Shown here: in pieces, positions 6,420 through 13,768 of the stretch | How the letters are laid out: every line of letters begins with the position of its first letter | Numbering within the stretch: position 1 is the first letter of the stretch | Assembly: GCA_036564135.1 (NCBI GenBank) | Contig: DATCLC010000167.1 | Location: forward strand, 1 to 33,540 | From: RSA11 sp036564135 | GTDB lineage: Bacteria; Actinomycetota; Thermoleophilia; Solirubrobacterales; 70-9 | Direction of reading: 5' to 3' | DNA: 33,540 nt | Notes under the pieces: generated by a model | What the model saw: the letters and a program-made list of their open reading frames with translations, nothing else | The model's database searches: none | Told to the model about the DNA's origin: nothing | Position numbers and translations under genes: made by a program

Positions 6420-7337
6420 CTAAGCGGCACGTGCCGCGACGCGACTAGGATCGGTCAGCCTCGCGAGGGTTGCGACCAACTCGGTGGGTCGTTCGCGTAT
6501 CTGGCCTTTCGTGACGCCGAGGACATCAAGGCCAGCGCGTTTGAGGGCGGCGAACTTCTCGTGGTCGTCCTCGAACGACTCATGATCGGTGTGCCAGGCG
6601 CGGCTCTGGATCTCGACCACTAGCCCGACCTCCGGCCAGTAGGCGTCGACCTCGCGGCCAGCAACAACGACGTTTCGCTGGTAGGGCGGGAGACCCGCAG
6701 CTTGGACCAGGTCCCAGAACTCCCGCTCAAGCTCGGAGCGGGTTTCGGCGGCCGCAGTCGCGTCGTACCCGAACAGGCGCCTGAGGGCCCGCGTCCCCAG
6801 GTGTCCGACCCGACGCGTTGCGAGCTCCTCGAGTCTTGCGTGGTCGATCAGGTCTCGCCGAATACCGTGCTCGTACGCGCGGAGGAGGTGGGCCGGACGC
6901 ACGTCTCGGGCGATGTCAAGGAGTGTGCGCTCGTAGCTGGTGACGGGGATCCCGTCGACAACGGTCGAATCGGCCTCCTCTAGACGTCGCGACGTATGGA
7001 TGCGTAAGCCCGTCCTCGAGCGACGGCGGGCATGGGGGACGGTGATCTCAACGAACGGCTTTCGGGGGACGGGGGCGTCGAATAGGCGTGCAGCGCTGCT
7101 GTGGCTGAGCTTCGCCTCGGGGCCGCCGGCGAGGACTCCCGCCATCCAAAGGGAGCGCTCGGTCGATGGGCCTACCCCCAACCGGTGGACGCCGCGAAAC
7201 ACGGGGGTGAGGAACCCCTCCGCAACCCGGTCGCTGATCATCGTGTGCGTAAACCCGATTCGGAGGAGCTGCGTAGTCGAGATCACGCCGTACTGCTCGC
7301 GTGCGAGATCGGCGGCGAGTGCGTCGATCTGAGCCAT
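6420..7337 (-). CDS. AbiEi-like winged-helix / DUF559 (Vsr-like) nuclease-domain protein
   Basis: The product is 305 aa from the ATG at 7337, where the conserved family N-terminus begins (MAQIDALAADLAREQYGVIS). Residues about 1-60 resemble the winged-helix domain of AbiEi-type antitoxins (YGVISTTQLLRIGFT). The middle part (LSHSSAARLF, TSYERTLLDIA) is typical of actinobacterial AbiEi/DUF559 proteins. The C-terminal DUF559 domain, related to Vsr and PD-(D/E)XK nucleases, has D231, E242 and Q244 in REVDAYWPEVGLVVEIQS. No partner toxin gene is adjacent. The gene lies alone between two nearly identical direct copies of a palindromic repeat block, suggesting a cassette. Substrate and role unknown. 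Confidence 0.8.
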   Translation of the reverse strand: MAQIDALAADLAREQYGVISTTQLLRIGFTHTMISDRVAEGFLTPVFRGVHRLGVGPSTERSLWMAGVLAGGPEAKLSHSSAARLFDAPVPRKPFVEITVPHARRRSRTGLRIHTSRRLEEADSTVVDGIPVTSYERTLLDIARDVRPAHLLRAYEHGIRRDLIDHARLEELATRRVGHLGTRALRRLFGYDATAAAETRSELEREFWDLVQAAGLPPYQRNVVVAGREVDAYWPEVGLVVEIQSRAWHTDHESFEDDHEKFAALKRAGLDVLGVTKGQIRERPTELVATLARLTDPSRVAARAA

Positions 7338-7433
7338 GCGACCAAGATCCCGCGTTGCGGCAGACCGGACGATCACGACGCGCAACAAAGTGCGCACCGC
7401 TCACGCCCGAATGCGCAAACTCTCGCCGCTCCG

Positions 7434-7599
7434 GTGATCGACCTTTCTCGTCTCAGGGACCAGCAAAGTCGATCACCAGGCCCGGCCCCGCAGCGGCGAT
7501 CGAGTTTTCTCGTCCTCTCGACTAGAAACCTCGATCACGGTGCCGCTCGCCGCCTGGTGATCGAGTTTTCTCGTCTCCCTGACTAGAAACCTCGATCAC
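7434..7599. repeat. Palindromic repeat triplet B
   Basis: Palindromes at 7434-7476, 7498-7538 and 7557-7599. The first ~123 bp equal 6206-6328 apart from one inserted base, including the GC-rich spacers; the third palindrome differs at several positions, mostly in its centre and right arm. The copy is in direct orientation relative to triplet A. With a short leaderless promoter region it fills the gap between the DUF559 gene and the gene at 7654. Confidence 0.9.
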
Positions 7600-7639
7600 G
7601 TGGTGGTGGGCTGTGTCGCCGCTGGGGCCCTCCGCCCGC

Positions 7640-7645
7640 TACCGT
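7640..7645 (+). promoter_or_regulatory. TANNNT -10 box
   Basis: TACCGT lies 8 nt before the GTG at 7654 with no Shine-Dalgarno, which supports that start and a leaderless transcript, just downstream of repeat triplet B. Confidence 0.4.
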
Positions 7646-7653
7646 GCCCGGCC

Positions 7654-8289
7654 GTGATCGAGCCTTCCGATGCCCTGCGGGCCCTCGCGCGCCAGCTTCG
7701 CGACGAGGACACCGTGATCTCGCCGCACGTCGTCGAGCCCTCGGTAGCGCCCGGGCTCGGCGAGCTCGTGGCTTCAGGGCCCGGCGCGGTGGGGGATCCG
7801 GGGGCGTACGCGCTGGTCGTGGAGTGCGTGCGGGAGGGGTACCTCCTGCACTTCGGCGAGCCGCGCGTGGTCGTCACGGACGACGCCGACCTGCGCCTCC
7901 TGGCCGGCGACTACCTGTACGCGCGCGGCATCGAGCGCCTGGGCACGCTCGGGGACCTGGGGGCGATCCGCGAGCTCTCCGAGCTGATCTCGCTCGCCGC
8001 CCAGCTCCACGCGGCCGACCGCGCCAGGGGCGACATCGACGCGCTCTGGATCGCGAGCACCGTCGCGATCGCGGTCGGAATCGCGGGCCGGAGCCCCGAC
8101 GACATCGACGAGGACCCCAGCGCGCAGGAGGCTGCGGCCGAGCTCAAGAGCGCTCGGCGCGATGTCAGGCAAGGCGAAGTTGACGCTGCTGCGCGGCTTA
8201 CCGAGGTGGCTCACGACCTGGCCGCGAGGGTCGGACTCGCCGAGCGTCTTCGCCTCGCTGTTGAAGCAATAGACTTGCGGGCCGTCTGA
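7654..8289 (+). CDS. Conserved protein of unknown function upstream of the cytochrome bc operon
   Basis: The product is 211 aa from the GTG at 7654. It is soluble, helical and acidic. One segment, LLAGDYLYARGIERLGTLGDL, resembles the core of polyprenyl synthetases, but no Asp-rich DDxxD motif is visible, so it is not an active prenyltransferase on present evidence. It ends 2 nt before the Rieske start, so translation is probably coupled with the respiratory genes and a role in assembly or regulation of that complex is possible. I do not recognise a named family. Confidence 0.75.
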   Translation: MIEPSDALRALARQLRDEDTVISPHVVEPSVAPGLGELVASGPGAVGDPGAYALVVECVREGYLLHFGEPRVVVTDDADLRLLAGDYLYARGIERLGTLGDLGAIRELSELISLAAQLHAADRARGDIDALWIASTVAIAVGIAGRSPDDIDEDPSAQEAAAELKSARRDVRQGEVDAAARLTEVAHDLAARVGLAERLRLAVEAIDLRAV

Positions 8290-8291
8290 GC

Positions 8292-8975
8292 GTGGCTGAT
8301 CCTGGCAACAACAAGAACGGCGACGCCGCCGGCGGGAACGAGGCGTCGCAGAAGCCCAAGCCTCCGGGCTACTTCGAGGGCGAGACCATGACCCGCCGGG
8401 CCGTGTTCGCGGTCGCGGGCCAGGCTTTCGGCGGCGTGGCCGCCGCGGGCGTGCTGCTCCCGGTCGTCGGCTTCGCGGTGGCGCCGATCTTCGACCGCCC
8501 CGAGGAGCGCTGGGAGGCGGTCGGGCCGGTCGACGACTTCTCCGACGACACGTACCGGCAGGCGGTGGTCACGCTGCGCGACGGCATCGGCGAATCGGGC
8601 AAGACCACTGTGTACATCCGCCGCGGCAACCCGCAGCGCTTCGAGGGCGAGAGCGAGGACGAGTTCATCGCGATCTCGACCCGCTGCGCGCACCTTGGCT
8701 GCCCCGTTCGCTTCGTGCAGGCCGCCGGCACCTTCATCTGCCCGTGCCACGGCGGCGTCTACGACTTCGAGGGGAAGGTCATCGGCGGCCCGCCGGTGCG
8801 CCCGCTCGACCGCTTCCAGACCCGCGTCAACGACGAGGGCCAGGTCGAGGTCGGCCCCCGCTACAGCGTCACCAACTCCCTCGAGCCCGTCCGCGCCCGC
8901 GACCCGGGCGAGTTCACGGGCGGCATCTGGGAGTACCTCTACCCGCCCCGTCCCTCGACCCCGCCCGCGCCGTAA
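8292..8975 (+). CDS. qcrA: Menaquinol-cytochrome c reductase, Rieske iron-sulfur subunit
   Basis: The product is 227 aa. A hydrophilic N-terminus leads to MTRRAVFAVAGQ and one membrane segment (about residues 36-60), a Tat-like anchor with paired arginines. The Rieske fold follows, with cluster ligands C132 and H134 in RCAHLGC and C150 and H153 in CPCHGG; C137 and C152 are placed for the family disulfide. The subunit moves electrons from quinol at the cytochrome b Qo site to cytochrome c. The GTG start is 2 nt after the preceding stop, and qcrB follows after 3 nt. A twin-arginine system (tatA, tatC) lies 5 kb downstream. Confidence 0.95.
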   Translation: MADPGNNKNGDAAGGNEASQKPKPPGYFEGETMTRRAVFAVAGQAFGGVAAAGVLLPVVGFAVAPIFDRPEERWEAVGPVDDFSDDTYRQAVVTLRDGIGESGKTTVYIRRGNPQRFEGESEDEFIAISTRCAHLGCPVRFVQAAGTFICPCHGGVYDFEGKVIGGPPVRPLDRFQTRVNDEGQVEVGPRYSVTNSLEPVRARDPGEFTGGIWEYLYPPRPSTPPAP

Positions 8976-8978
8976 GCC

Positions 8979-9764
8979 ATGCCGAACCTCGTTCCAAAGG
9001 CGCTGCGCAAGCCCGGCAAGCCCGGCGAGGGCAACGGCGGGCTCAGCACGGAGAAGCTCAAGGAGGCGCCGGTCGACCTCGTCGGCTGGGTCGACGAGCG
9101 CACCGGGGCGAGCCCGTTTTTGACCGGCCTGCTCTTCCGCAAGGTCCCGAAGGGCACCAACTGGTACTACACGCTCGGCTCGGCGACCCTGTTCGCCTTC
9201 CTGGTCCAGGCGATCACCGGCGTGTTCCTGGCGATGTTCTACGTGCCCTCGCCGGTCGAGGCCTACGGGTCGATCACGCACATCACCAACGAGGTCTTCC
9301 TCGGCGAGTTCGTCCGCGGCATGCACAAGTGGGGCGCCACGACGATGATCATCGTGATCTTCCTGCACATGGCGCGGACCTTCTTCTTCGGCGCCTACAA
9401 GTACCCGCGCGAGCTCAACTGGGTGATCGGCGTCGTGCTGCTGATCCTCACGCTCGTCATGGGCCTCACGGGCTATTTGCTGCCCTTCGACCAGCGCTCT
9501 TACTGGGCGACGATCGTCGCCATGAACATCACCGCCACGGGCCCGATCCTCGGCCCGTACCTGGCTGACTTCCTGCGCGCCGGCGCCGAGTTCGAGGCCA
9601 CGACGCTCTCGCGCTTCTACGCGCTGCACATGATGCTCGTGCCCGGCCTGATCATCGCCCTGATCGGCGCGCACCTCTACCTCGTCGTCAAGCTCGGCAC
9701 CACGGCTCCGCCCTGGATCCGCGCCGAAACCAAGCCCAAGAGCCTCCGCCAGGAGAAGGTCTGA
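8979..9764 (+). CDS. qcrB: Cytochrome b, N-terminal (b6-like) subunit
   Basis: The product is 261 aa, with four core membrane helices. The four heme-b histidines appear as two pairs: in RGMHKWGA and FLHMARTFFFG, and in YALHMMLVPG and IGAHLYLV. This is the b6-type half of a split cytochrome b, as in Bacillus QcrB, not the long single-chain QcrB of mycobacteria and streptomycetes. There is no Cys anywhere in the protein; the position where b6/QcrB carries the Cys for covalent heme ci reads YYTLGSATLF, so that extra heme is probably absent. It lies between qcrA and qcrC with very short gaps. Confidence 0.93.
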   Translation: MPNLVPKALRKPGKPGEGNGGLSTEKLKEAPVDLVGWVDERTGASPFLTGLLFRKVPKGTNWYYTLGSATLFAFLVQAITGVFLAMFYVPSPVEAYGSITHITNEVFLGEFVRGMHKWGATTMIIVIFLHMARTFFFGAYKYPRELNWVIGVVLLILTLVMGLTGYLLPFDQRSYWATIVAMNITATGPILGPYLADFLRAGAEFEATTLSRFYALHMMLVPGLIIALIGAHLYLVVKLGTTAPPWIRAETKPKSLRQEKV

Positions 9765-9767
9765 GCC

Positions 9768-10469
9768 GTGGACGCAGCAGCGAAAGAGGCATACCTCCGC
9801 GAATACGAGGTCCTGAAGAAGAAGGGCAAGCCCTTCTTCCCCTACGCGGTCTTCAAGGACTCGGTGATGTTCTTCATCGTGGTCGCCGTGATCGCGTTCA
9901 TGTCGATCATGCTCGGCGCCGAGCAGGGGCCGAAGGCCGACCCGACCACGACCACCTACGTCCCGCGTCCGGAGTGGTACTTCTTCTTCCTGTTCGAGCT
10001 GCTGCGCGTGCTGAAGCCGTCGTGGCTCACGCCCGTCGCGACGATCGGCATCCCGACGATCGCGATGGTGCTGCTGCTTCTGCTGCCGTTCTACGACCGC
10101 AATCCGGAGCGCCACCCGCTGCGCCGCCCGGTCGCGACGACGGCGGGCATCATGACCATCATCGCGATGGCGTTCCTGACCTACCTGGGCGCCTCGGCGG
10201 GCTCGCCCACCGAGATCGAGCTCGAGGTCGCGCCCCAGTACGAGGCCGGCAAGGCGGTGGCCGCGCAGTCCGGCTGCCTGGCGTGTCACCAGTTCGGCCA
10301 CAACGGCAACGACGGCCCCGGCCCGGAGCTCACGCACATCGGTTCGGAGCTGCCCGCGACGGCGATCGAGCGCACCCTGCGCAACCCGCCGGGCATCATG
10401 CCGTCGTACGCCGACCTGCCGCCCGAGAAGTTCAACGACCTGGTCGAGTTCCTGAGCTCGCTGCGCTGA
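9768..10469 (+). CDS. qcrC: Cytochrome b C-terminal (subunit IV-like) domain fused to cytochrome c
   Basis: The product is 233 aa, with a GTG start 3 nt after qcrB. The N-terminal half has three membrane helices and the Qo-site PEWY motif in RPEWYFFFLFELLR, equivalent to subunit IV. The C-terminal part (about 155-233) is a class I cytochrome c with heme motif CLACH (C170, C173, H174) and a probable axial Met in GIMPSYADLP. This fusion is the layout of Bacillus QcrC. Together with qcrA and qcrB it makes a menaquinol:cytochrome c reductase whose terminal electron carrier is built into the complex. Confidence 0.94.
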   Translation: MDAAAKEAYLREYEVLKKKGKPFFPYAVFKDSVMFFIVVAVIAFMSIMLGAEQGPKADPTTTTYVPRPEWYFFFLFELLRVLKPSWLTPVATIGIPTIAMVLLLLLPFYDRNPERHPLRRPVATTAGIMTIIAMAFLTYLGASAGSPTEIELEVAPQYEAGKAVAAQSGCLACHQFGHNGNDGPGPELTHIGSELPATAIERTLRNPPGIMPSYADLPPEKFNDLVEFLSSLR

Positions 10470-10497
10470 GCGTGCCCGGCCTGCGAAGCTGCGCTCT

Positions 10498-11232
10498 GTG
10501 AGCGCTACGCACGCCAAGCCCTCCCGCTCCTCGGACGAGTTCGCGGGCCAGGTCCGCGGGATGTTCGACCGGATCGCCGGGGTCTACGACTTCATGAACT
10601 CGGCGATGACCGCCGGCCTGCACCACGGTTGGCGCGAGCGCGCCGCCGACCGCGCCGAGCTGCGCCCCGGCGACGCCGCCCTCGACCTCTGCTGCGGCAC
10701 CGGCGACCTCGCGTTCGCGTTGCGGGAGCGGGTGGGGGCGCGCGGGCGCGTCGTCGGCGCGGACTTCTCCGAGCGCATGCTCGCCATCGCTCAGGACAAG
10801 GCGCTCGAGCGCGGCTACCCCGACGTCACCTTCGAGTGGGCCGACGCGCTCGAGCTGCCCTACTCCGACGCCTCGTTCGACGCGGTCACGGTGGGCTTCG
10901 GCGCGCGCAACCTGGCCGACCTGGAGCGGGGGATCGCGGAGATGGTGCGCGTCACGAAGCCGGGCGGGCGCGTCGTGATCCTCGAGATCACCCAGCCGCG
11001 GCGCCCGCCGCTCTCCTACTTCTTCAACCTCTGGTTCGACCGGATCGTGCCGCTGCTGGGCCGCCTCGCCGGCGACCCGGGCGCCTACTCGTACCTGCCG
11101 GAGTCGGTGCGCAGCTTCCCCTCGCCGGAGGGGCTGGCGGCGGTCATGGACGAGGCCGGGCTCAGCGGCATCCGCTACACGATCCTCGCGGGGGGGATAA
11201 TCGCGATCCACTCCGGCCGCAAACCGGCCTGA
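10498..11232 (+). CDS. ubiE/menG: Demethylmenaquinone methyltransferase
   Basis: The product is 244 aa, with a GTG start. It has the UbiE/MenG N-terminus VRGMFDRIAGVYDFMNSAMT, the SAM-binding LDLCCGTGDLAF (about 61-72), ADFSERMLAIAQ, the central VGFGARNLAD motif and the C-terminal YSYLPESVRSFPSPE. It performs the last methylation of menaquinone. Its position right after qcrABC links quinone synthesis to its consumer, and the next gene provides the side chain. Because the organism appears to be an actinomycete, menaquinone is the expected product. Confidence 0.95.
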   Translation: MSATHAKPSRSSDEFAGQVRGMFDRIAGVYDFMNSAMTAGLHHGWRERAADRAELRPGDAALDLCCGTGDLAFALRERVGARGRVVGADFSERMLAIAQDKALERGYPDVTFEWADALELPYSDASFDAVTVGFGARNLADLERGIAEMVRVTKPGGRVVILEITQPRRPPLSYFFNLWFDRIVPLLGRLAGDPGAYSYLPESVRSFPSPEGLAAVMDEAGLSGIRYTILAGGIIAIHSGRKPA

Positions 11233-11254
11233 AGCCGCGGAACCCCCTCCCCCG

Positions 11255-12241
11255 ATGAACCGCAGCGCCGTCCCGCCCCCCGTCACCAAGGTGCTCGACG
11301 CCGCCCAGGCGTGGCTGCCCGCGCTCATGGCGCGCGCCGAGGAGCGGCTCGTGGCGGTCGTCGGCGAGGACGGGCCGCTCGCCGGAGACGCGCAGGCGAC
11401 GCTGCGCGCCGGCGGCAAGCGGCTGCGCCCGATGCTCGTCCTGGTCTGCGCGGGCCGGGACGCGGGCGAGGAGGCGCTGCGCGCCGCCACGGCGATCGAG
11501 CTCGTCCACATGGCGACGCTGGTGCACGACGACGTGCTCGACGCCGCGCCCCTGCGCCGCGGGCTGCCGACGGTGGTCGCCACCGCCGGGCGCGAGCAGG
11601 CGACCTCGGTCGGGGACCTGCTGCTCTCGCGCGCCTTCACGGAGCTTGCCGTGCCCGGCGCCGAGCGCCAGGTGCAGCACCTGGCGCGCGCCTCGGTCGG
11701 CCTCGCCCTGGGCGAGCTCGCCCAGCGGCGCGACGCCTTCGACACGAGCATCTCGGCCGATCGCTACCTCGAGCGCTGCCGGCTCAAGACAGCGCGGCTG
11801 TTTGAGTGCGCGTGCCTGATCGGCCGCGCCAGCGCCGGGGCGATCGACGACTCGATCGAGCAGCTCGAGCGCTTCGGGCGCGAGATCGGGCTCGCGTTCC
11901 AGCTCCTCGACGACGTCCTCGACGTCGCGGGCCCCGCGGAGCGCACCGGCAAGGCGCGCGGCACCGACCTGCTCGACGGCACCGTGACGCTGCCGCTCAT
12001 CATCGCCCGCGAGCGCGACCCCGAGCTCGCCGAGCTCGATCTGCGCTCGCTCACGCCGGAGAGCGCCGAGCGGGTCTGCGACCGCATCGCGGCCACCGGC
12101 GCCCTGGAGGAGGTGCGCGCCGACGCCCGGGCGCGCGTCGAGGACGCGAAGCGGGCGCTCGACGAGGCGCCGGGCCTGGACCGAAGCCAGCGCGAGTTGC
12201 TCGCGCTCGTTGCCGACGGCGTGGTCGAGCGCTACGCCTGA
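11255..12241 (+). CDS. Long-chain polyprenyl diphosphate synthase
   Basis: The product is 328 aa, an all-trans prenyl chain elongating enzyme. It has GGKRLRPMLV, the first Asp-rich motif LVHDDVLDAAPLRRG (D92, D93, D96), VGDLLLSRAF, and the second Asp-rich motif FQLLDDVLDVAG (D219 to D223). In this context it most likely builds the menaquinone side chain (hepta-, octa- or nonaprenyl; chain length cannot be read with confidence). The ATG is 22 nt after ubiE. It is convergent with the zinc-ribbon gene. Confidence 0.93.
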   Translation: MNRSAVPPPVTKVLDAAQAWLPALMARAEERLVAVVGEDGPLAGDAQATLRAGGKRLRPMLVLVCAGRDAGEEALRAATAIELVHMATLVHDDVLDAAPLRRGLPTVVATAGREQATSVGDLLLSRAFTELAVPGAERQVQHLARASVGLALGELAQRRDAFDTSISADRYLERCRLKTARLFECACLIGRASAGAIDDSIEQLERFGREIGLAFQLLDDVLDVAGPAERTGKARGTDLLDGTVTLPLIIARERDPELAELDLRSLTPESAERVCDRIAATGALEEVRADARARVEDAKRALDEAPGLDRSQRELLALVADGVVERYA

Positions 12242-12250
12242 GGGCACGAG

Positions 12251-12287
12251 CGAGGGGCCCCCGCGTCCGAACGAGGGCCCCCGCGTC
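12251..12287. repeat. Tandem GC-rich repeat between convergent genes
   Basis: CGAGGGGCCCCCGCGTC (12251) recurs 21 bp later as CGAGGGCCCCCGCGTC (12272). Each copy is partly self-complementary (GGGG/CCCC), so the pair could serve as a two-sided transcription stop between convergent genes. Confidence 0.45.
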
Positions 12288-12340
12288 GTCTACCCCGGAC
12301 TCGTGGCGCCCGAAGCTGGCATCGCCTCCCGGCGGCTGGC

Positions 12341-12745
12341 TTAGAAGTCTTCAGGGAGGATGAGATCGCGGCGCAGCGCGTCGGCGAAGCGCTCGATCTC
12401 CTCCTCGAGGTTCGCCCGGCTCAGCAGTCGCAGGTCCTCGAGCAGCGCCTGCGTGCCCTCGTCGAGCGCCTCGTCGAAGCGGTCCACCACCTTCTGGTGG
12501 TAGGTCCCCGAGCCGCGCCACTCGCACTCCGGGCAGCGCAGCGAAACGTGCCAGTAACCGGGATCCCCCGGCGCCCAGTCGACCGGGATGACCAGGTCCC
12601 GCCCGCACTCCGGGCAGATCTGGAGATCGTCCTCGCGCCGCGCGACCTCCGCGTCGGCGAAGCGCTGCGTCCGCAGCTCTTCCTCGAGCCGCAGGCGCCT
12701 CCCCCCGTGGGCCCCGTCTCGCTGGGTTGCGTGCCGCTCAGCCAT
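12341..12745 (-). CDS. Small zinc-ribbon protein of unknown function
   Basis: The product is 134 aa. After a charged N-terminus it has two Cys pairs, ICPECGRDL and LRCPECEW, about 28 residues apart, a likely zinc ribbon. The rest (VVDRFDEALDEGTQALLEDLRLLSRANLEEE, in part) is helical and acidic. The ATG at 12745 has GGAGGAGG a few bases upstream, one of the clear Shine-Dalgarno starts here. Proteins of this layout occur in actinomycetes without an assigned role. It is divergent from dcd. Confidence 0.8.
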   Translation of the reverse strand: MAERHATQRDGAHGGRRLRLEEELRTQRFADAEVARREDDLQICPECGRDLVIPVDWAPGDPGYWHVSLRCPECEWRGSGTYHQKVVDRFDEALDEGTQALLEDLRLLSRANLEEEIERFADALRRDLILPEDF

Positions 12746-12852
12746 CTTCCGCCTCCTCCATCGGCACGCGCCCCCAATCCCTTTAGGGGCTGGTCCCTAG
12801 GTCGCGCCCGGGGCCCTGGGCAGCGGCGACGCCCTCACGCCACCCGGCGGAA

Positions 12853-12858
12853 TAGACT
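12853..12858 (+). promoter_or_regulatory. TANNNT -10 box of dcd
   Basis: TAGACT lies 10 nt before the ATG at 12869, with no ribosome binding site, which suggests a leaderless or nearly leaderless mRNA. Confidence 0.45.
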
Positions 12859-12868
12859 GCGCCGCGCG

Positions 12869-13435
12869 ATGGTCCTGAGCGACCGAACCATCCGCGCGGA
12901 GATCGCAGCGGGGAGGATCCAGATCGACCCGTTCGACGACTCGATGGTCCAGCCCTCGAGCGTCGACGTGCGCGTCGACAACCGCTTCCGCGTCTTCCAC
13001 AACGCGCGCTACCCCTACATCGACGTGCGCGAGCCGATGGAGGGGCTCACCGAGCTCGTCGAGATCGGGGAGGGGGAGCCGTTCATCCTGCACCCCGGCG
13101 AGTTCGTGCTGGGCCAGACGCTCGAGCGCGTGAAACTGCCCGACGACGTCGTCGCCCGGCTCGAGGGCAAGAGCTCGCTGGGGCGCCTCGGACTGCTGAT
13201 CCACTCCACCGCGGGCTTCGTGGACGCGGGCTTCGAGGGGAACCTGACGCTCGAGCTCTCCAACGTCGCCAACCTGCCGATCACGATCTACCACGGCATG
13301 CCGATCGGGCAGATGTCGTTCATGCGGATGGATCAGCCCGTCGAGCGCCCCTACGGGTCACGCGAGACCGGCAGCAAGTACCAGGGCCAGGCCGAGCCCA
13401 CGCCGTCGCGCTTCCACCTCAACTTCAAGCGATAA
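12869..13435 (+). CDS. dcd: dCTP deaminase
   Basis: The product is 188 aa from the ATG at 12869; the frame is open much further upstream, but the family N-terminus MVLSDRTIRAEIAAGRI begins here. It has DDSMVQPSSVDVRV, LEGKSSLGRLGLLIHSTAGF with the nucleotide-binding Ser/Arg, and the catalytic-Glu segment FEGNLTLELSNVANLPI, then GSKYQGQ. It deaminates dCTP to dUTP for dTTP synthesis. Actinobacterial members close to this one are bifunctional and go on to dUMP; sequence alone does not settle that here. It is a normal housekeeping gene with its own promoter. Confidence 0.96.
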   Translation: MVLSDRTIRAEIAAGRIQIDPFDDSMVQPSSVDVRVDNRFRVFHNARYPYIDVREPMEGLTELVEIGEGEPFILHPGEFVLGQTLERVKLPDDVVARLEGKSSLGRLGLLIHSTAGFVDAGFEGNLTLELSNVANLPITIYHGMPIGQMSFMRMDQPVERPYGSRETGSKYQGQAEPTPSRFHLNFKR

Positions 13436-13459
13436 CCGGACGCGCCCCCGGCAAAGGCG

Positions 13460-13465
13460 TACCAT
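13460..13465 (+). promoter_or_regulatory. TANNNT -10 box of tatA
   Basis: TACCAT lies 7 nt before the ATG at 13473, with no Shine-Dalgarno, indicating a leaderless transcript. Confidence 0.45.
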
Positions 13466-13472
13466 TGAATCG

Positions 13473-13739
13473 ATGCCCAGCGTCGGACCACTCGAGCTGG
13501 CGATCGTCTTGATCATCGCCCTGGTCGTCTTCGGCCCCAAGCGCCTGCCGGAGCTCGGCAAGTCGCTCGGCACCGGCATGCGCGAGTTCAAGGACTCGAT
13601 CACCGGTCGCCACGACGAAGAGAGGCAGCGCGAGCGGACCCAGCGCGAGCTCGAGAAGCAGTCGCCGGCTACGACCCGAGAGCCGGAGGAGGCCGAAGAG
13701 CCCGCCGAAGGTGAGGTTGTCTCCGAGCCGCGCGATTAG
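13473..13739 (+). CDS. tatA: Twin-arginine translocase subunit TatA
   Basis: The product is 88 aa. A single N-terminal membrane helix (about 5-20, GPLELAIVLIIALVVFGP) is followed by the FGPKRLPELGKSLGTGMREFKDSI hinge and amphipathic helix (in part) and a charged, disordered tail, the TatA/E layout. TatA polymerises to form the passage for folded proteins. tatC follows after 29 nt. TatA and TatB are hard to tell apart by sequence in this phylum, but the FGP motif favours TatA. Confidence 0.92.
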   Translation: MPSVGPLELAIVLIIALVVFGPKRLPELGKSLGTGMREFKDSITGRHDEERQRERTQRELEKQSPATTREPEEAEEPAEGEVVSEPRD

Positions 13740-13768
13740 CCTGCGCGCCGGGCGGGAGGCGTAGGTCG

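Noticed and set aside
6206..7599. CRISPR array
   Set aside because: The repeated units are palindromes separated by spacers that are themselves identical between blocks, and no cas gene is present.
8211..10517. 768-codon minus-strand frame antisense to qcrABC
   Set aside because: Shadow of the conserved plus-strand respiratory genes; no motif of its own.
12776..12800. Further copy of the 11-bp phased operator (CTTTAGG ... CCTAGG) between the zinc-ribbon gene and dcd
   Set aside because: The two half-sites are 15 bp apart, not 11, and the neighbouring genes are housekeeping or unrelated.
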